Shown piece by piece: positions 33,501 through 42,370 of a stretch of DNA of 64,000 nucleotides. Each line of letters starts with the position of its first letter. Positions within the stretch are counted from its first letter, which is position 1. The translations under genes were made by a program, and so were the position numbers. The stretch is from an uncultured Latescibacterota bacterium. Lineage in GTDB: Bacteria; Latescibacterota; UBA2968; UBA8231. The stretch is taken from positions 4,844,049 through 4,908,048 of the forward strand of contig OY282352.1 of assembly GCA_958295495.1 (NCBI GenBank). The letters run 5' to 3'. The notes under the pieces were generated by a model. The model had not been told where the DNA came from. It saw nothing but the letters and a program-made list of their open reading frames with translations, and ran no database searches.

Positions 33501-34562
33501 ATGCCTCGTCTATACCGAGTTCTCATCGGGCTTGGCCTGTTGAGTGTTTGTGGCTGCAATCTCAATTACTATTGGCACCTAGCCCGCGGCCAAAGCCGTG
33601 TGGTGTACAAGCGCATACCAGTTCAAGTCCTCCTCGCCCAACCCAACTTGGCTGAGCAAACTCGGACTCAACTCGAGCTAATCCAAGCCATTCTTCGCTA
33701 TGCTGAAAGCGTGGGTATGAAAACAGACGATCACTACACGACCTTCTACGATACGGGTGCCGACCCGATTAGTTGGAATGTCAGTGCTTGTCCGCCCGAC
33801 CGCTTCTCGCCCTATACTTGGGATTTTCCGTTTGTCGGCGAGGTCCCCTACAAAGGTTTCTTTTGCCGCGATTTGGCCGACGAGCAGCGCGATGCCCTCG
33901 CCGACGCAGGATATGACGCGATCGTCCGCCCGGTCAGTGCCTACAGCACCTTGGGAATTTTCTCCGATCCAATTCTCAGCTCAATGCTCGGCTACGCGCC
34001 CGACCAGCTAGCCGATTTGCTCCTCCACGAGCTGACGCACGCCCTCGTCTATGCCCCAGGGCAGACCGATTACAACGAGAGCTTGGCGACCTTCGTCGGC
34101 CGCCAAGGATCCTTGCTCTTCTTGGCGCAGCACTTCGGTACGGATACCCCGCTCTTGCAACAGGCCCAAGCGCGCCGAGCGGACGCGGCCCTCTTTCGGC
34201 ACTTCATGGCCGAGACCGTCGCTGCACTCGACAGCCTCTACTCGCTGGGTTTGCCCCGCAGCGTTGTACTGCGCGATAGGCAGGTTGTTTTTGCCCGGCG
34301 CCAGCGCGACTTCGCCCTCATTAGAACGCAGTTTACCCACAACCGGTACGATGGGTTCCTCCAGTGGGAACTAAACAATGCACGGCTTCTGTCTTATCGT
34401 CGTTACAACGCCAATCTAGCGCTTTTTTCCGCTGTTTATCGCGCCCGTGGCCAAGACTTGGCCAGTGCCTTGGAGATTTTTGCAGCCTGTGCTAAAGAAG
34501 GCGATCCTTGGCAGTGCTTGCGCGTCACAATAGAGGCTGACGAGGCGCGGAATTCGTCCTAA
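33501..34562 (+). CDS. Predicted aminopeptidase lipoprotein (COG4324 type)
   Basis: A 353-aa zinc-peptidase-like protein with a signal peptide ending in a lipobox-like VCGC, then YYWHLARGQSRVVYKRIPVQ, SAYSTLGIFSDPILSSML and the zincin motif LLLHELTHALVYAPGQTDYN, followed by NESLATFVGRQGS, where Glu is a likely third ligand. This set is characteristic of the predicted aminopeptidase family COG4324. The mature protein would be a periplasmic or outer-membrane lipoprotein. It lies 34 bases upstream of the TRAP operon and may be cotranscribed, suggesting supply of peptide-derived substrates; that is inference. Confidence 0.85.
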   Translation: MPRLYRVLIGLGLLSVCGCNLNYYWHLARGQSRVVYKRIPVQVLLAQPNLAEQTRTQLELIQAILRYAESVGMKTDDHYTTFYDTGADPISWNVSACPPDRFSPYTWDFPFVGEVPYKGFFCRDLADEQRDALADAGYDAIVRPVSAYSTLGIFSDPILSSMLGYAPDQLADLLLHELTHALVYAPGQTDYNESLATFVGRQGSLLFLAQHFGTDTPLLQQAQARRADAALFRHFMAETVAALDSLYSLGLPRSVVLRDRQVVFARRQRDFALIRTQFTHNRYDGFLQWELNNARLLSYRRYNANLALFSAVYRARGQDLASALEIFAACAKEGDPWQCLRVTIEADEARNSS

Positions 34563-34596
34563 CATCACATCCTCTTAGCCGATCTCTTGGGTCCGA

Positions 34597-35466
34597 ATGG
34601 TAGCTAAACACATTTTGACAACGCTCTTGCTGGCCATCCTCGCCTTTGGTCCGCTCGGATGCGCCGCTAGGTTGCAGTCGGCACTGGTGGGGTCGCTGAT
34701 AGAGGACGTCAGTGCGGCCACAGCTCGCCACGACGACTTGGATTTGGTCGCCTCGGGCGTGCCTACCTTCCTACTCTTATTAGAGGGGCTACTGGTGGCC
34801 AACCCCCAAGACCCGCAATTGCTCTTAAGTGCCGCTGAGACCTATACTTCCTACGCTACTTTGGTCGAAGTCGATGATCCCCACCGGGCCAAGCACCTGT
34901 ACCACCGGGGCAAAGTGTACGGTCTCAAAGCCCTTGCTCTACGCCTTAGTCAGCCAGACTTGCTCCAAGCACCTTATGCTGAATTTATCCGCGTCACCGA
35001 CGCCCTAGCGGCCTCAGACCTGCCGGTCGTATTTTGGGCCGCTTCGAGTTGGGGTGCTTGGATTAGTGCCAATATTGAATCCATGGCGGCACTGGCCGAG
35101 TTGCCCAAAGTCATTAAACTTATGCAGTGGATCGTGGCCCAAGACGAGACCTTTCAATACGGGAGTTCCCATGTCTTCTTGGGTTCGTATTACGCAGCCC
35201 TGCCGCCGATGTTGGGCGGCGACCCGCAAAAGGCCGCCGAGCACTTCGACCGAGCGGTGGCCATCAGCAAAGGACAGGTGCTCATGGTCTATGTAGCCAA
35301 GGCCAAATTCTATGCGCGGAACACTTTTGACCGAGTGCTGTACGAATCCCTGCTCAACCAAGCCCTAACCAGCCCGGCGGACGCCGTACCGGAGCTTACC
35401 TTGCAAAACATCGCCGCCCAAAGACAGGCGCAGATCCTGCTAGACCAAGCCGATGACTTCTTTTAA
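34597..35466 (+). CDS. TatT-type TPR lipoprotein of a TRAP transporter
   Basis: A 289-aa helical-repeat protein with a signal peptide and probable lipidated Cys in FGPLGCAARL. Features of the TatT family include LIEDVSAATARHDDLDLVAS, LLSAAETYTSYATLVEVDDP, FWAASSWGAWISANIES and YGSSHVFLGSYYAALP. In Treponema TatT is a periplasmic TPR-like trimer that docks the substrate-binding protein TatP and may shuttle hydrophobic ligands. The next gene encodes the DctP-type binding protein and overlaps it by 14 bases. Together they form a TPR-protein-associated TRAP (TPAT) system. Confidence 0.88.
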   Translation: MVAKHILTTLLLAILAFGPLGCAARLQSALVGSLIEDVSAATARHDDLDLVASGVPTFLLLLEGLLVANPQDPQLLLSAAETYTSYATLVEVDDPHRAKHLYHRGKVYGLKALALRLSQPDLLQAPYAEFIRVTDALAASDLPVVFWAASSWGAWISANIESMAALAELPKVIKLMQWIVAQDETFQYGSSHVFLGSYYAALPPMLGGDPQKAAEHFDRAVAISKGQVLMVYVAKAKFYARNTFDRVLYESLLNQALTSPADAVPELTLQNIAAQRQAQILLDQADDFF

Positions 35467-36457
35467 GGGACTTTTTGCGGTCGTCGCCGCTCTCCTAGCC
35501 AACCCGGTTGCGGCCCAACCTAATCACCTCCTCAAAATTGCGACCCTCGCCCCCGAGGGCAGCAGTTGGGCCAAGGTCCTCCGCACCATTGATGCAGATG
35601 TGCGGCGGGAGACGCGTGGCAACGTGAGGTTCAAAATCTATCCCGGCGGCGTCCAAGGCGACGAGAAGGTCGTCTTGCGCAAGATGCGCATCGGCCAACT
35701 CCACGGCGGTAATTTTGGCGGCCAAGGCATCAGCCGCACCTTGCCCGATGTCCTCGCCCTAGAGATGCCCTTCCTCTTCGACAGCTATGACGAAGTAGAT
35801 TACGTACTCGAGAAAATGGACCCCTTTTATCGGCAGGGATACGAGAAACAGGGCTATGTCTTTCTCGGTTGGGCCGACATCGGCTTTGTCCACATTCTCT
35901 CGCAGCAACCCGTAGCTACCGTCGAGGACATGCGCGCTCAAAAGGTATGGCAGCTACCCGACGAACCGGTTACCTCCGTGCTTTTCCGTCTAGCCGGCGT
36001 CACCTCAGTTCCCCTGAACATCCCGGACGTCCTCCTCGGGTTGCAGACCAACCTAATCGATGTGGTGTACGCCTCGCCGTCCGCGACCATCATTCTCCAA
36101 TGGTTTACCCGCGCAAAATACGTCACCCAACTTCCCATCAACTACACCTTAGGCGCTCTCTTGATCGACAAGCGAATTTTTGACAAAATTCCCGCCGCTG
36201 ATCGCGAGCATATCCATCGCATAGCGCAGCAGCACATGGCCGCCTTGGGACAGCGCAACCGCCGAGAAAACGACGAAGCCATGACCGTGTTGCAGGCCAA
36301 TGGCCTGTCGTTGGTCGAGGTTAGCCCTAAAGCGGTAGAGACTTTCAAGAGCCTCGTCGCCAACGCCGAAGCCGAGCTTGTAGGTCGGGCCTTTTCCCGT
36401 GAAGCCCACGAGCAAATAGCGCGACACCTCCAAGACTTCCGCCGGGCTTCCCCTTGA
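35453..36457 (+). CDS. TRAP transporter substrate-binding protein (DctP/TatP type)
   Basis: Periplasmic solute receptor of the TRAP system, 334 aa. It has a signal peptide (LFAVVAALLANPVAAQP), LLKIATLAPEGSSWAKVLRT, IYPGGVQGDEKVVLRKMRIG, ADIGFVHILSQQPV and the conserved GLQTNLIDVVYASPSATI. TRAP receptors bind carboxylates or, in TPAT systems, possibly hydrophobic ligands. The ligand-clamping Arg typical of sialic-acid and dicarboxylate receptors cannot be placed with certainty. It overlaps the TatT gene by 14 bases and the DctQ gene by 4. Confidence 0.9.
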   Translation: MTSFKGLFAVVAALLANPVAAQPNHLLKIATLAPEGSSWAKVLRTIDADVRRETRGNVRFKIYPGGVQGDEKVVLRKMRIGQLHGGNFGGQGISRTLPDVLALEMPFLFDSYDEVDYVLEKMDPFYRQGYEKQGYVFLGWADIGFVHILSQQPVATVEDMRAQKVWQLPDEPVTSVLFRLAGVTSVPLNIPDVLLGLQTNLIDVVYASPSATIILQWFTRAKYVTQLPINYTLGALLIDKRIFDKIPAADREHIHRIAQQHMAALGQRNRRENDEAMTVLQANGLSLVEVSPKAVETFKSLVANAEAELVGRAFSREAHEQIARHLQDFRRASP

Positions 36458-36930
36458 GCAGCCAGCACTTCCTCCACCGAGTTGAAACCGGCTTCCTCGT
36501 CCTTTTGGTAGCCTGCCTGCTGGTGCTGACTTGCGGGCAGATCCTCATGCGCAACCTGTTCTCCATCACCTTCTTGGGCACTGAAAGTCTCGTGCGGCAC
36601 CTCGTGTTGTGGATTGGGCTAGCCGGCGCTTTGGTGGCTGCCCGGCTCGACAAACACATCCGCATTGACGCGGCGGTACGCCTGCTACCGGCCCGGATGC
36701 GAGCCATCATCTTGAGCTGCGCGGACCTTTTTGCCGCCGCGCTTTGCGCCTATCTAGCCTATATCGCCGGGCGCTTCGTGCTCGACGAGCGCGCATTCGG
36801 CACGGTGGCTTTCTTTGCTGTCCCCGCTTGGATTGCCCAATTGTGCTTTCCCCTTGCCTTTGGCCTGATGGGGCTGCGTTTCCTCTTGCAGGGCGGGCGA
36901 CGCATCCGCGCCCCCGCAGATCACCCGTGA
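36454..36930 (+). CDS. TRAP transporter small permease (DctQ type)
   Basis: A 158-aa, four-helix membrane protein typical of the small TRAP permease: RVETGFLVLLVACLLVLTCG, QILMRNLFSITFLGTESLVRH, LAGALVAARLDKHIRIDA and a last helix AWIAQLCFPLAFGLMGLRFL. It forms the transport complex with DctM. The start is TTG 36454, overlapping the binding-protein stop, and the end overlaps the dctM start (GTGA). Confidence 0.9.
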   Translation: MSSQHFLHRVETGFLVLLVACLLVLTCGQILMRNLFSITFLGTESLVRHLVLWIGLAGALVAARLDKHIRIDAAVRLLPARMRAIILSCADLFAAALCAYLAYIAGRFVLDERAFGTVAFFAVPAWIAQLCFPLAFGLMGLRFLLQGGRRIRAPADHP

Positions 36931-38180
36931 GCAATCTCCTAGCTACTGTAGCCGCCCTAGCTGGAGTTCCGCTCTTTGTGGTCATCAGCGCGATGGCCCT
37001 TTTGCACTTCTCCTTTGCCGAGATCGATCTAACCGTCGTTTTCATCGAGATGTACCGGATAGCCGAGACGCCGACCTTAACGGCTATTCCGCTCTTCGCC
37101 CTCACGGGTTTCGTCCTCGCCGAAAGCGGGGCACCAACCCGGCTGGTGCGCTTTTCCCAAGCTTTGCTCGGCTGGCTGCCAGGGGGGCTGGCGATTATGG
37201 CCATTGTCGTCTGCGCCCTCTTCACGGCTTTGACCGGGGCCTCGGGGATGACGATTGTCGCCCTCGGTGGGCTGCTCTTGCCCGCTCTGCGACAACAGCA
37301 CCTGCCCGATTCGTTTTCCCTCGGGCTGATTACCACCTCGGGCAGCTTGGGATTGCTCTTTCCGCCGAGTCTGCCGCTAATCATCTACGGCATCGTATCC
37401 GAGACGCCGGTAGATCAGCTTTTCATCGCGGGCATCGCCCCCGGCTTGCTCTTGGTGGGTGCCCTGTCTTGCTACAGCTTGTTCCAAGGCCGGCGCTGTG
37501 CCGCACCCGAGCACCCCACCGGGTGGCGTCAATTGCCGCCGGCCTTTGTCGCGTGTAGCTGGGAGCTTCTTTTGCCGGTGGTGATCTTCGGGGGTATCTA
37601 CGGAGGGATAATCGCCGTCAGCGAGGCTGCGGCCTTGAGCACCCTGTACGCTTTGGTGGTGGTAGTGCTAATTCGCCGCGAGGTCTCCATCGGGCAATTG
37701 CCGAGGATCATCTGCGACAGCATGGTACTCGTCGGCGGCATTTTCGTCGTCTTGGCCGCCGCTATGGCCTATACCAACTATCTCGTTGATGCGGAAATCC
37801 CAACGCGCTTGCTCGCCTATATAGAGACTCACATCAGCAGCCGCTTGCTCTTCTTAATTCTCCTCAATGTGTTTCTGCTAGCTGTTGGCTGTATGATCGA
37901 CATGTTCTCGGCCCTCCTCATCGTCGTGCCCCTAATCCTGCCCATCGCCGAAGCATACGATGTTCACCCCATTCACCTCGGGATCATTTTTTTGACCAAC
38001 TTGGAAATCGGCTACTCAACGCCGCCGGTTGGGCTCAATCTCTTTATTGCCAGCATTCGCTTTGAACAGCCCGTACATCGGCTCTACCGAGTCTCTTTGC
38101 CTTTTCTGTTGATTTTGTTGGCTTGCTTGGTCGTGATTACTTACTGGGCTGAGTTGAGTTTGTTTCTGGTTGAGTCTTGA
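36927..38180 (+). CDS. TRAP transporter large permease (DctM type)
   Basis: Twelve-helix-type membrane carrier driving Na+-coupled uptake, 417 aa. Landmarks are IPLFALTGFVLAESGAPTRL, FTALTGASGMTIVALGGLLL, LGLLFPPSLPLIIYGIVSET and LEIGYSTPPVGLNLFIASI. The open frame starts earlier (36744), but GTG 36927, overlapping the dctQ stop, matches the family. It ends the four-gene TPAT operon; no hairpin terminator is seen before the convergent McrC gene. Confidence 0.92.
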   Translation: MSNLLATVAALAGVPLFVVISAMALLHFSFAEIDLTVVFIEMYRIAETPTLTAIPLFALTGFVLAESGAPTRLVRFSQALLGWLPGGLAIMAIVVCALFTALTGASGMTIVALGGLLLPALRQQHLPDSFSLGLITTSGSLGLLFPPSLPLIIYGIVSETPVDQLFIAGIAPGLLLVGALSCYSLFQGRRCAAPEHPTGWRQLPPAFVACSWELLLPVVIFGGIYGGIIAVSEAAALSTLYALVVVVLIRREVSIGQLPRIICDSMVLVGGIFVVLAAAMAYTNYLVDAEIPTRLLAYIETHISSRLLFLILLNVFLLAVGCMIDMFSALLIVVPLILPIAEAYDVHPIHLGIIFLTNLEIGYSTPPVGLNLFIASIRFEQPVHRLYRVSLPFLLILLACLVVITYWAELSLFLVES

Positions 38181-38212
38181 TTTTTTTGCTGATGGTATTT
38201 ACATATTAATTT

Positions 38213-39373
38213 TTATATAGCGTTTTCTATTTTGCGGATCACTCGTTGGCCTGCTTTCTCTAGATCCTCGGCTTCGAGATCGTACCCGAGCATTTGTACA
38301 GTCACTGGGCCGACCTCGAATTGCTCGTCCACATCGCTACTCGGATAGAGCAAAAAGGCCCGGCGCGTACCTAGCTGCACCGCATAGGCAATCACCTGTT
38401 GCACATCGCTTTCCACCGGGCCAGCGGCCTTGTACTTTGCATCTATTACCGCCAGCGGCTGTCCGGTTGCCGCTGAAAACAGGGCCATATCCAAGCGAAA
38501 GGAAAGCCGTTTTGTTCCCTTTAGTCGCGTGTGATACTGGGCTTTTAGTTCGACCTTGTGATGTAGCTTGCGGTCGATGAACGCCGTGCAAAACCGCTCG
38601 AATAAGGTCGGCATGTGCAGCAGGTACGCCGGTCCTTCTTCGGCCCCCAGCCCCCAAGCCGGACTGCGCTGTTGGAGCAAGGGATAACACAAAGCATGCA
38701 TAGGTCGGTAGTCCTCGTTTAGCCTGTGGTACGGGACGCCGAGGCAATCTGCGGGACGGATGTGGCGGTAATTTAGCTCGCTTAGCGCCCACCAAGCTCG
38801 ACCGACCATTTGCCGAATGCGTTCGCGGCGAAAGGCAAAGCACCGCAGGCCGTACAGCGCGTTGGCCAAGATGCGGTTGTCGAGGATATCGGGCGTGTGC
38901 TCTGCAAACCGACAGTAGGGGTGAACGCCTAGATAGCTGCGCTCGGGGTACATGCGCCCCCGCACCCACCGACTGGGACCTTCGCGAGTTTGGTAATCCC
39001 AAAACAACCCGCGCCGCACCCGTTGCAAGACCTTGTGCGCGAGCACCTCGGCCCAAAACTCGTAGATATCTCCCATAGTGGCCGGGGCCTTGTGCTCGCT
39101 GATCTTGGGCAACTGATAGGCGTACTCTAGCATGGGCATGAGCAGGGAGCAGCGTATTTTGGGATTGATTTCCAAGGCGGCATCTGCGCCCAATGGCACC
39201 ACGCCGACATAGCCCCGCGACCTGAGCTGATAACACTGGCCATTGAGCGGGCTGGGGAAGCCAAACTCCAGCTCTTTTGCATATTGGGCGTGCAGGTGCA
39301 GGGCCTGTTCGACTGCAAGCTCGGCAGCCGGAATCGCGGCCACTTCCTCTTCGATCAACTCGTAGCGTCGCAC
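38213..39373 (-). CDS. mcrC: McrC-family restriction nuclease subunit
   Basis: Nuclease partner of McrB-type GTPases in type IV (modification-dependent) restriction, about 387 aa. The C-terminal half has a PD-(D/E)xK-like core: FRLDMALFSAATGQPLAVID followed by AKYK, giving the D and D-x-K residues. Middle motifs typical of McrC include LLMPMLEYAYQLP, RGRMYPERSYLG and TPDILDNRILANALYGLRCF. The frame is open upstream to 39481, but GTG 39373 (VRRYELIEEE) is preferred and overlaps the mcrB end by 19 bases. Substrate (modified cytosine or other) is unknown. Confidence 0.88.
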   Translation of the reverse strand: MRRYELIEEEVAAIPAAELAVEQALHLHAQYAKELEFGFPSPLNGQCYQLRSRGYVGVVPLGADAALEINPKIRCSLLMPMLEYAYQLPKISEHKAPATMGDIYEFWAEVLAHKVLQRVRRGLFWDYQTREGPSRWVRGRMYPERSYLGVHPYCRFAEHTPDILDNRILANALYGLRCFAFRRERIRQMVGRAWWALSELNYRHIRPADCLGVPYHRLNEDYRPMHALCYPLLQQRSPAWGLGAEEGPAYLLHMPTLFERFCTAFIDRKLHHKVELKAQYHTRLKGTKRLSFRLDMALFSAATGQPLAVIDAKYKAAGPVESDVQQVIAYAVQLGTRRAFLLYPSSDVDEQFEVGPVTVQMLGYDLEAEDLEKAGQRVIRKIENAI

Positions 39374-40806
39374 ACCCAATCCTGCAAACGCCCGGCGACC
39401 TTGGACCAGCGAAAGCGCGCCATCTGGTCCGGGCGATCGAAAAACACCTCCTCCAGATACGGCTCGACCTCGCCTTGCCAAACATGCGCCAGTGCCGTTG
39501 CGATATCAGCGACCAGGAAGAAAGAAAGGCCCAGCTCGCAGTCCTCATCTCCAATGGTTTGATTCACTTCTTTTAGTAGCGCGACCAATTTCTCCGGGGG
39601 TACGCCTCTGTTCTCGAGATGATTTGCCAAAAGCGGATAGTTGGGCCGCAAGCGGACAAAGCTAAATCGCCGCCGCATGGCTTGGTCGACCAAGGCGATC
39701 GACCGGTCGGCCGTGTTCATCGTGCCGATGAGATAGACGTTGGCCGGGATCGAAAACTCGGAGCCGCCACCGGCTAATGCAATCGGGCGGTGGCGGTATT
39801 CCAATAGGTACATTAGCTCGCCGAAAACGCGCGCGAGGTTTGCGCGATTGATTTCGTCGATGATCAGCACACAGGGCTTTTCTCCGGCGTGGCGTGCCTT
39901 GTTGCAGAACCGCAGAAAGTGCCCGGCGGCCAATTCGTAGTGCAAGGCACCCTCTACTACCTGTGGCCGAATCCCCTCGACAAAATCCTCATAGGTGTAC
40001 GAGGCGTGGAATTGGACGAGTTGGCTAAAACCGCCGCCATCCACCAGATAGCGCGCCAAACGCTCGGCCAAGTACGTCTTGCCGGTGCCGGGCGGGCCGT
40101 ATAGGATGAGCTGCTGCTTGCGCCGCAATTGGGCAACCCAGCCCTTTAGCTGGGCGGCACTGTAGCCGGTCTCTGCGGCGAGGGTTTGGATGTCGTAGCT
40201 TGCACCCGCGCGGGTGCTGCCGCGCGCATGCCGTTCTACGGCCTCTTGTATCTGCTCCATGCGCTGCTCGAGCTCGCTCTCTAAAACGACTGGCTGCAAT
40301 TGCTCAACCTCAAAGGACCGGACGAGCTGCTGGCCCATTCCTCGACGCAAAAATTTCGGTTGGACCGGCGCACAGCGATACACCCTCAGCACCGTCAGCC
40401 AAATGTCCCGCTCAATCCCCGCCCGCCACGATTCGACCGCTTGGGCCGTCCACGGCGTCAGTTCGGCCGCCAGCGCACCGACCCAAGCGGCATTGGGCAG
40501 CTTGAAGTAGCCCACGGGCACGGCCAGCGAATTCACCAGCCCCTGCTCGGCCCAGCCCTCGGCTTGCTGGGCGTTGCTAAAATCTCCCGGCACCCACCCG
40601 GTGCCCACCGTACCCTTGGCGTAATAACACGCGGCCACGCTTTCCCATAAAGGCATGGCTTTCAGCAGCCGCGTGCCGCGGATGATCACCATCGTTTCGC
40701 CCGCTGCCAGCGCGGCAACTTCGGGACCCGGACGGCGCAAAAGCCGATCGTACGGCCCGGTCAAAGGCTTGTCCAAGCGCAGGCGGATGGACTTGAGTTG
40801 AACCAT
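39355..40806 (-). CDS. mcrB: McrB-like AAA+ GTPase
   Basis: Motor and recognition subunit of a type IV restriction system, 483 aa. The AAA+ core has Walker A LYGPPGTGKTYLAE, FHASYTYEDFVEGIRP, Walker B VLIIDEINRANLARVFGEL and the McrB sensor motif MNTADRSIALVDQAMRRRF. The N-terminal 200 residues, which should read the modified DNA, do not match a domain I recognise; they include TMVIIRGTRLLKAMPLW. No methyltransferase lies nearby, as expected for type IV. The start ATG 40806 is divergent from, and only 14 bases from, the transporter gene. Confidence 0.9.
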   Translation of the reverse strand: MVQLKSIRLRLDKPLTGPYDRLLRRPGPEVAALAAGETMVIIRGTRLLKAMPLWESVAACYYAKGTVGTGWVPGDFSNAQQAEGWAEQGLVNSLAVPVGYFKLPNAAWVGALAAELTPWTAQAVESWRAGIERDIWLTVLRVYRCAPVQPKFLRRGMGQQLVRSFEVEQLQPVVLESELEQRMEQIQEAVERHARGSTRAGASYDIQTLAAETGYSAAQLKGWVAQLRRKQQLILYGPPGTGKTYLAERLARYLVDGGGFSQLVQFHASYTYEDFVEGIRPQVVEGALHYELAAGHFLRFCNKARHAGEKPCVLIIDEINRANLARVFGELMYLLEYRHRPIALAGGGSEFSIPANVYLIGTMNTADRSIALVDQAMRRRFSFVRLRPNYPLLANHLENRGVPPEKLVALLKEVNQTIGDEDCELGLSFFLVADIATALAHVWQGEVEPYLEEVFFDRPDQMARFRWSKVAGRLQDWVCDATS

Positions 40807-40820
40807 TGCACGTATCCTCT

Positions 40821-42317
40821 ATGCACAATAATAGGCTGGGGCCGCTCTTTTCAAAATCCACGCCTTTTTTATTTTGTGCTCTACCCCAAGCCCCTCAAGG
40901 TCCCTTGCCTCGCCGACGCTCTCTGACCGTATCCAAGCTAGCACCCAAACAATGGGTGGGCTTGCTATTGGGGATCGCGGCCCTCCTTTTGGGCTTTGCC
41001 GCTCCTTTGGCCGCGCTGCCCAGCCCGGTGCAAAACGCCCTTGGCATCGCCCTGTTTGCCCTGTTTTTTTGGACGACCGAACCCATACCCATCGCGCTGA
41101 GTTCGGCGGGGGTACTCGTCTTGATCCCGGCTGTTGGCCTGCTGAGCTTCGAGCAGAGCCTAGCTCCTTTAGTCTCCAAGACAATCTGGCTCGTCCTCGC
41201 CGGCATGGCCCTGAGCTTGGGGGTAGCCAAAACGGGCCTCGGCGACGTGCTGGCGTCTTGGCTTCAGTCCCGTCTGTCGCAACGCCCTTTCTTCCTCCTT
41301 TGCCAATTGCACCTGATCGGGCTGGTGGCGGCCTTCCTAATCCCATCCGGGGTAATCCGCGTCCTGTTCTTGATGCCGCTTGGCATTGCCCTCGTCGAGC
41401 ACCTACATGTTCGCCCATCGTCGCATCTGAGGGCCGCAGTCCTGCTCTCCTTGCTTTGCAGCACGTATTTTGGTGGTTGTGGGCTTTTGACCGGCTCCGT
41501 GCCCAACTTGGTCTTGGCCGGCCAATACGAAAAAATCCAAGGGGCACCCATATTTTGGGCCACTTGGCTGTATTGGATGTTCCCGGTCATCGGCTTTTTG
41601 CGAACGCTGGTATCGCTCGGCGTAATATGGATGCTTTTTGGCCGCCACCTCAACGGCCATGTCATCCAGCAGGCCCCTTCCCCAAGCACTGCGCCGCTGA
41701 CCCACATCCAGCGGCGCACCCTGTACATTCTCCTTGCGGGAGTGGGCTTGTGGGCCACGGATCTCCTACACCACATCCAACCCGCCTATGTTGGTTTGGG
41801 CCTAGTGGTGTTGTTCGTCTGGCCGCGCTGGGGGCCGCTCCATTTTGGCGACTTGGTCGAGGTCCGTTTTGCGCTCTTGGCCTACATTGTCGCTCTGCTC
41901 ACGTTGGGCCACGCCCTAGACGAAGCTGGATTTAACCACCTGTTCATCGCGGCTTTCGGCGAGTATTTGGCGTTGGAGGAATACGGCTGGCTGGGCAAGC
42001 ACCTGTCGCTTTGTTTGGTCGCCCTGCCGCTCGATTTCCTGATGGATATCGCCGCGGTGGCCGGCGTGGCGACCATCCCCTTGATGGAGTTGGGTGCCCA
42101 GCACGGGATCGCGCCGCTGCCGGCGGCATTTAGCGTGGCTATGGCCACGACCTTGGCCTTCTTGCCCTATCAATCGGCACCTTTCATGGTGGCCTATGGT
42201 TTTCGACAACTCTCCATGCAGCAACTCGTCCTCGCCCAAGGTCTCATTTCCACGGCATCCTTGGTCCTAATCTGTCCGCTCAATCTGCTCTATTGGCGGT
42301 GGCTAGGGCTAATTTGA
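40821..42317 (+). CDS. DASS/SLC13-type anion transporter
   Basis: Membrane carrier of the divalent-anion:sodium symporter family, about 498 aa with 11-12 helices. Family features include GIALFALFFWTTEPIPIALSS, LAGMALSLGVAKTGLGDVLA and, near the end, TTLAFLPYQSAPFMVAYGF. Likely substrates are dicarboxylates or sulfate. The start is uncertain: ATG 40821 gives an N-terminal tail of about 40 residues before the first helix, and a later non-ATG start is possible. It is divergent from mcrB with almost no intergenic space. Confidence 0.82.
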   Translation: MHNNRLGPLFSKSTPFLFCALPQAPQGPLPRRRSLTVSKLAPKQWVGLLLGIAALLLGFAAPLAALPSPVQNALGIALFALFFWTTEPIPIALSSAGVLVLIPAVGLLSFEQSLAPLVSKTIWLVLAGMALSLGVAKTGLGDVLASWLQSRLSQRPFFLLCQLHLIGLVAAFLIPSGVIRVLFLMPLGIALVEHLHVRPSSHLRAAVLLSLLCSTYFGGCGLLTGSVPNLVLAGQYEKIQGAPIFWATWLYWMFPVIGFLRTLVSLGVIWMLFGRHLNGHVIQQAPSPSTAPLTHIQRRTLYILLAGVGLWATDLLHHIQPAYVGLGLVVLFVWPRWGPLHFGDLVEVRFALLAYIVALLTLGHALDEAGFNHLFIAAFGEYLALEEYGWLGKHLSLCLVALPLDFLMDIAAVAGVATIPLMELGAQHGIAPLPAAFSVAMATTLAFLPYQSAPFMVAYGFRQLSMQQLVLAQGLISTASLVLICPLNLLYWRWLGLI

Positions 42318-42330
42318 CGCGCCCGCGCCA

Positions 42331-42360
42331 TTGGCGTCTGTGATATGCAGTACTTATAAT
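42331..42360 (+). promoter_or_regulatory. Sigma-70-type promoter for purB
   Basis: TTGGCG (42331-42336), 18-base spacer and a perfect TATAAT (42355-42360). Transcription would start near 42367, only a few bases before the purB ATG at 42371. Confidence 0.65.
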
Positions 42361-42370
42361 AAATTGCATC

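Noticed and set aside
40819..41935. Long alternative frames on both strands overlapping the DASS transporter start
   Set aside because: Low-complexity Arg/Pro/Gly-rich translations; only the transporter frame has membrane helices and family motifs.
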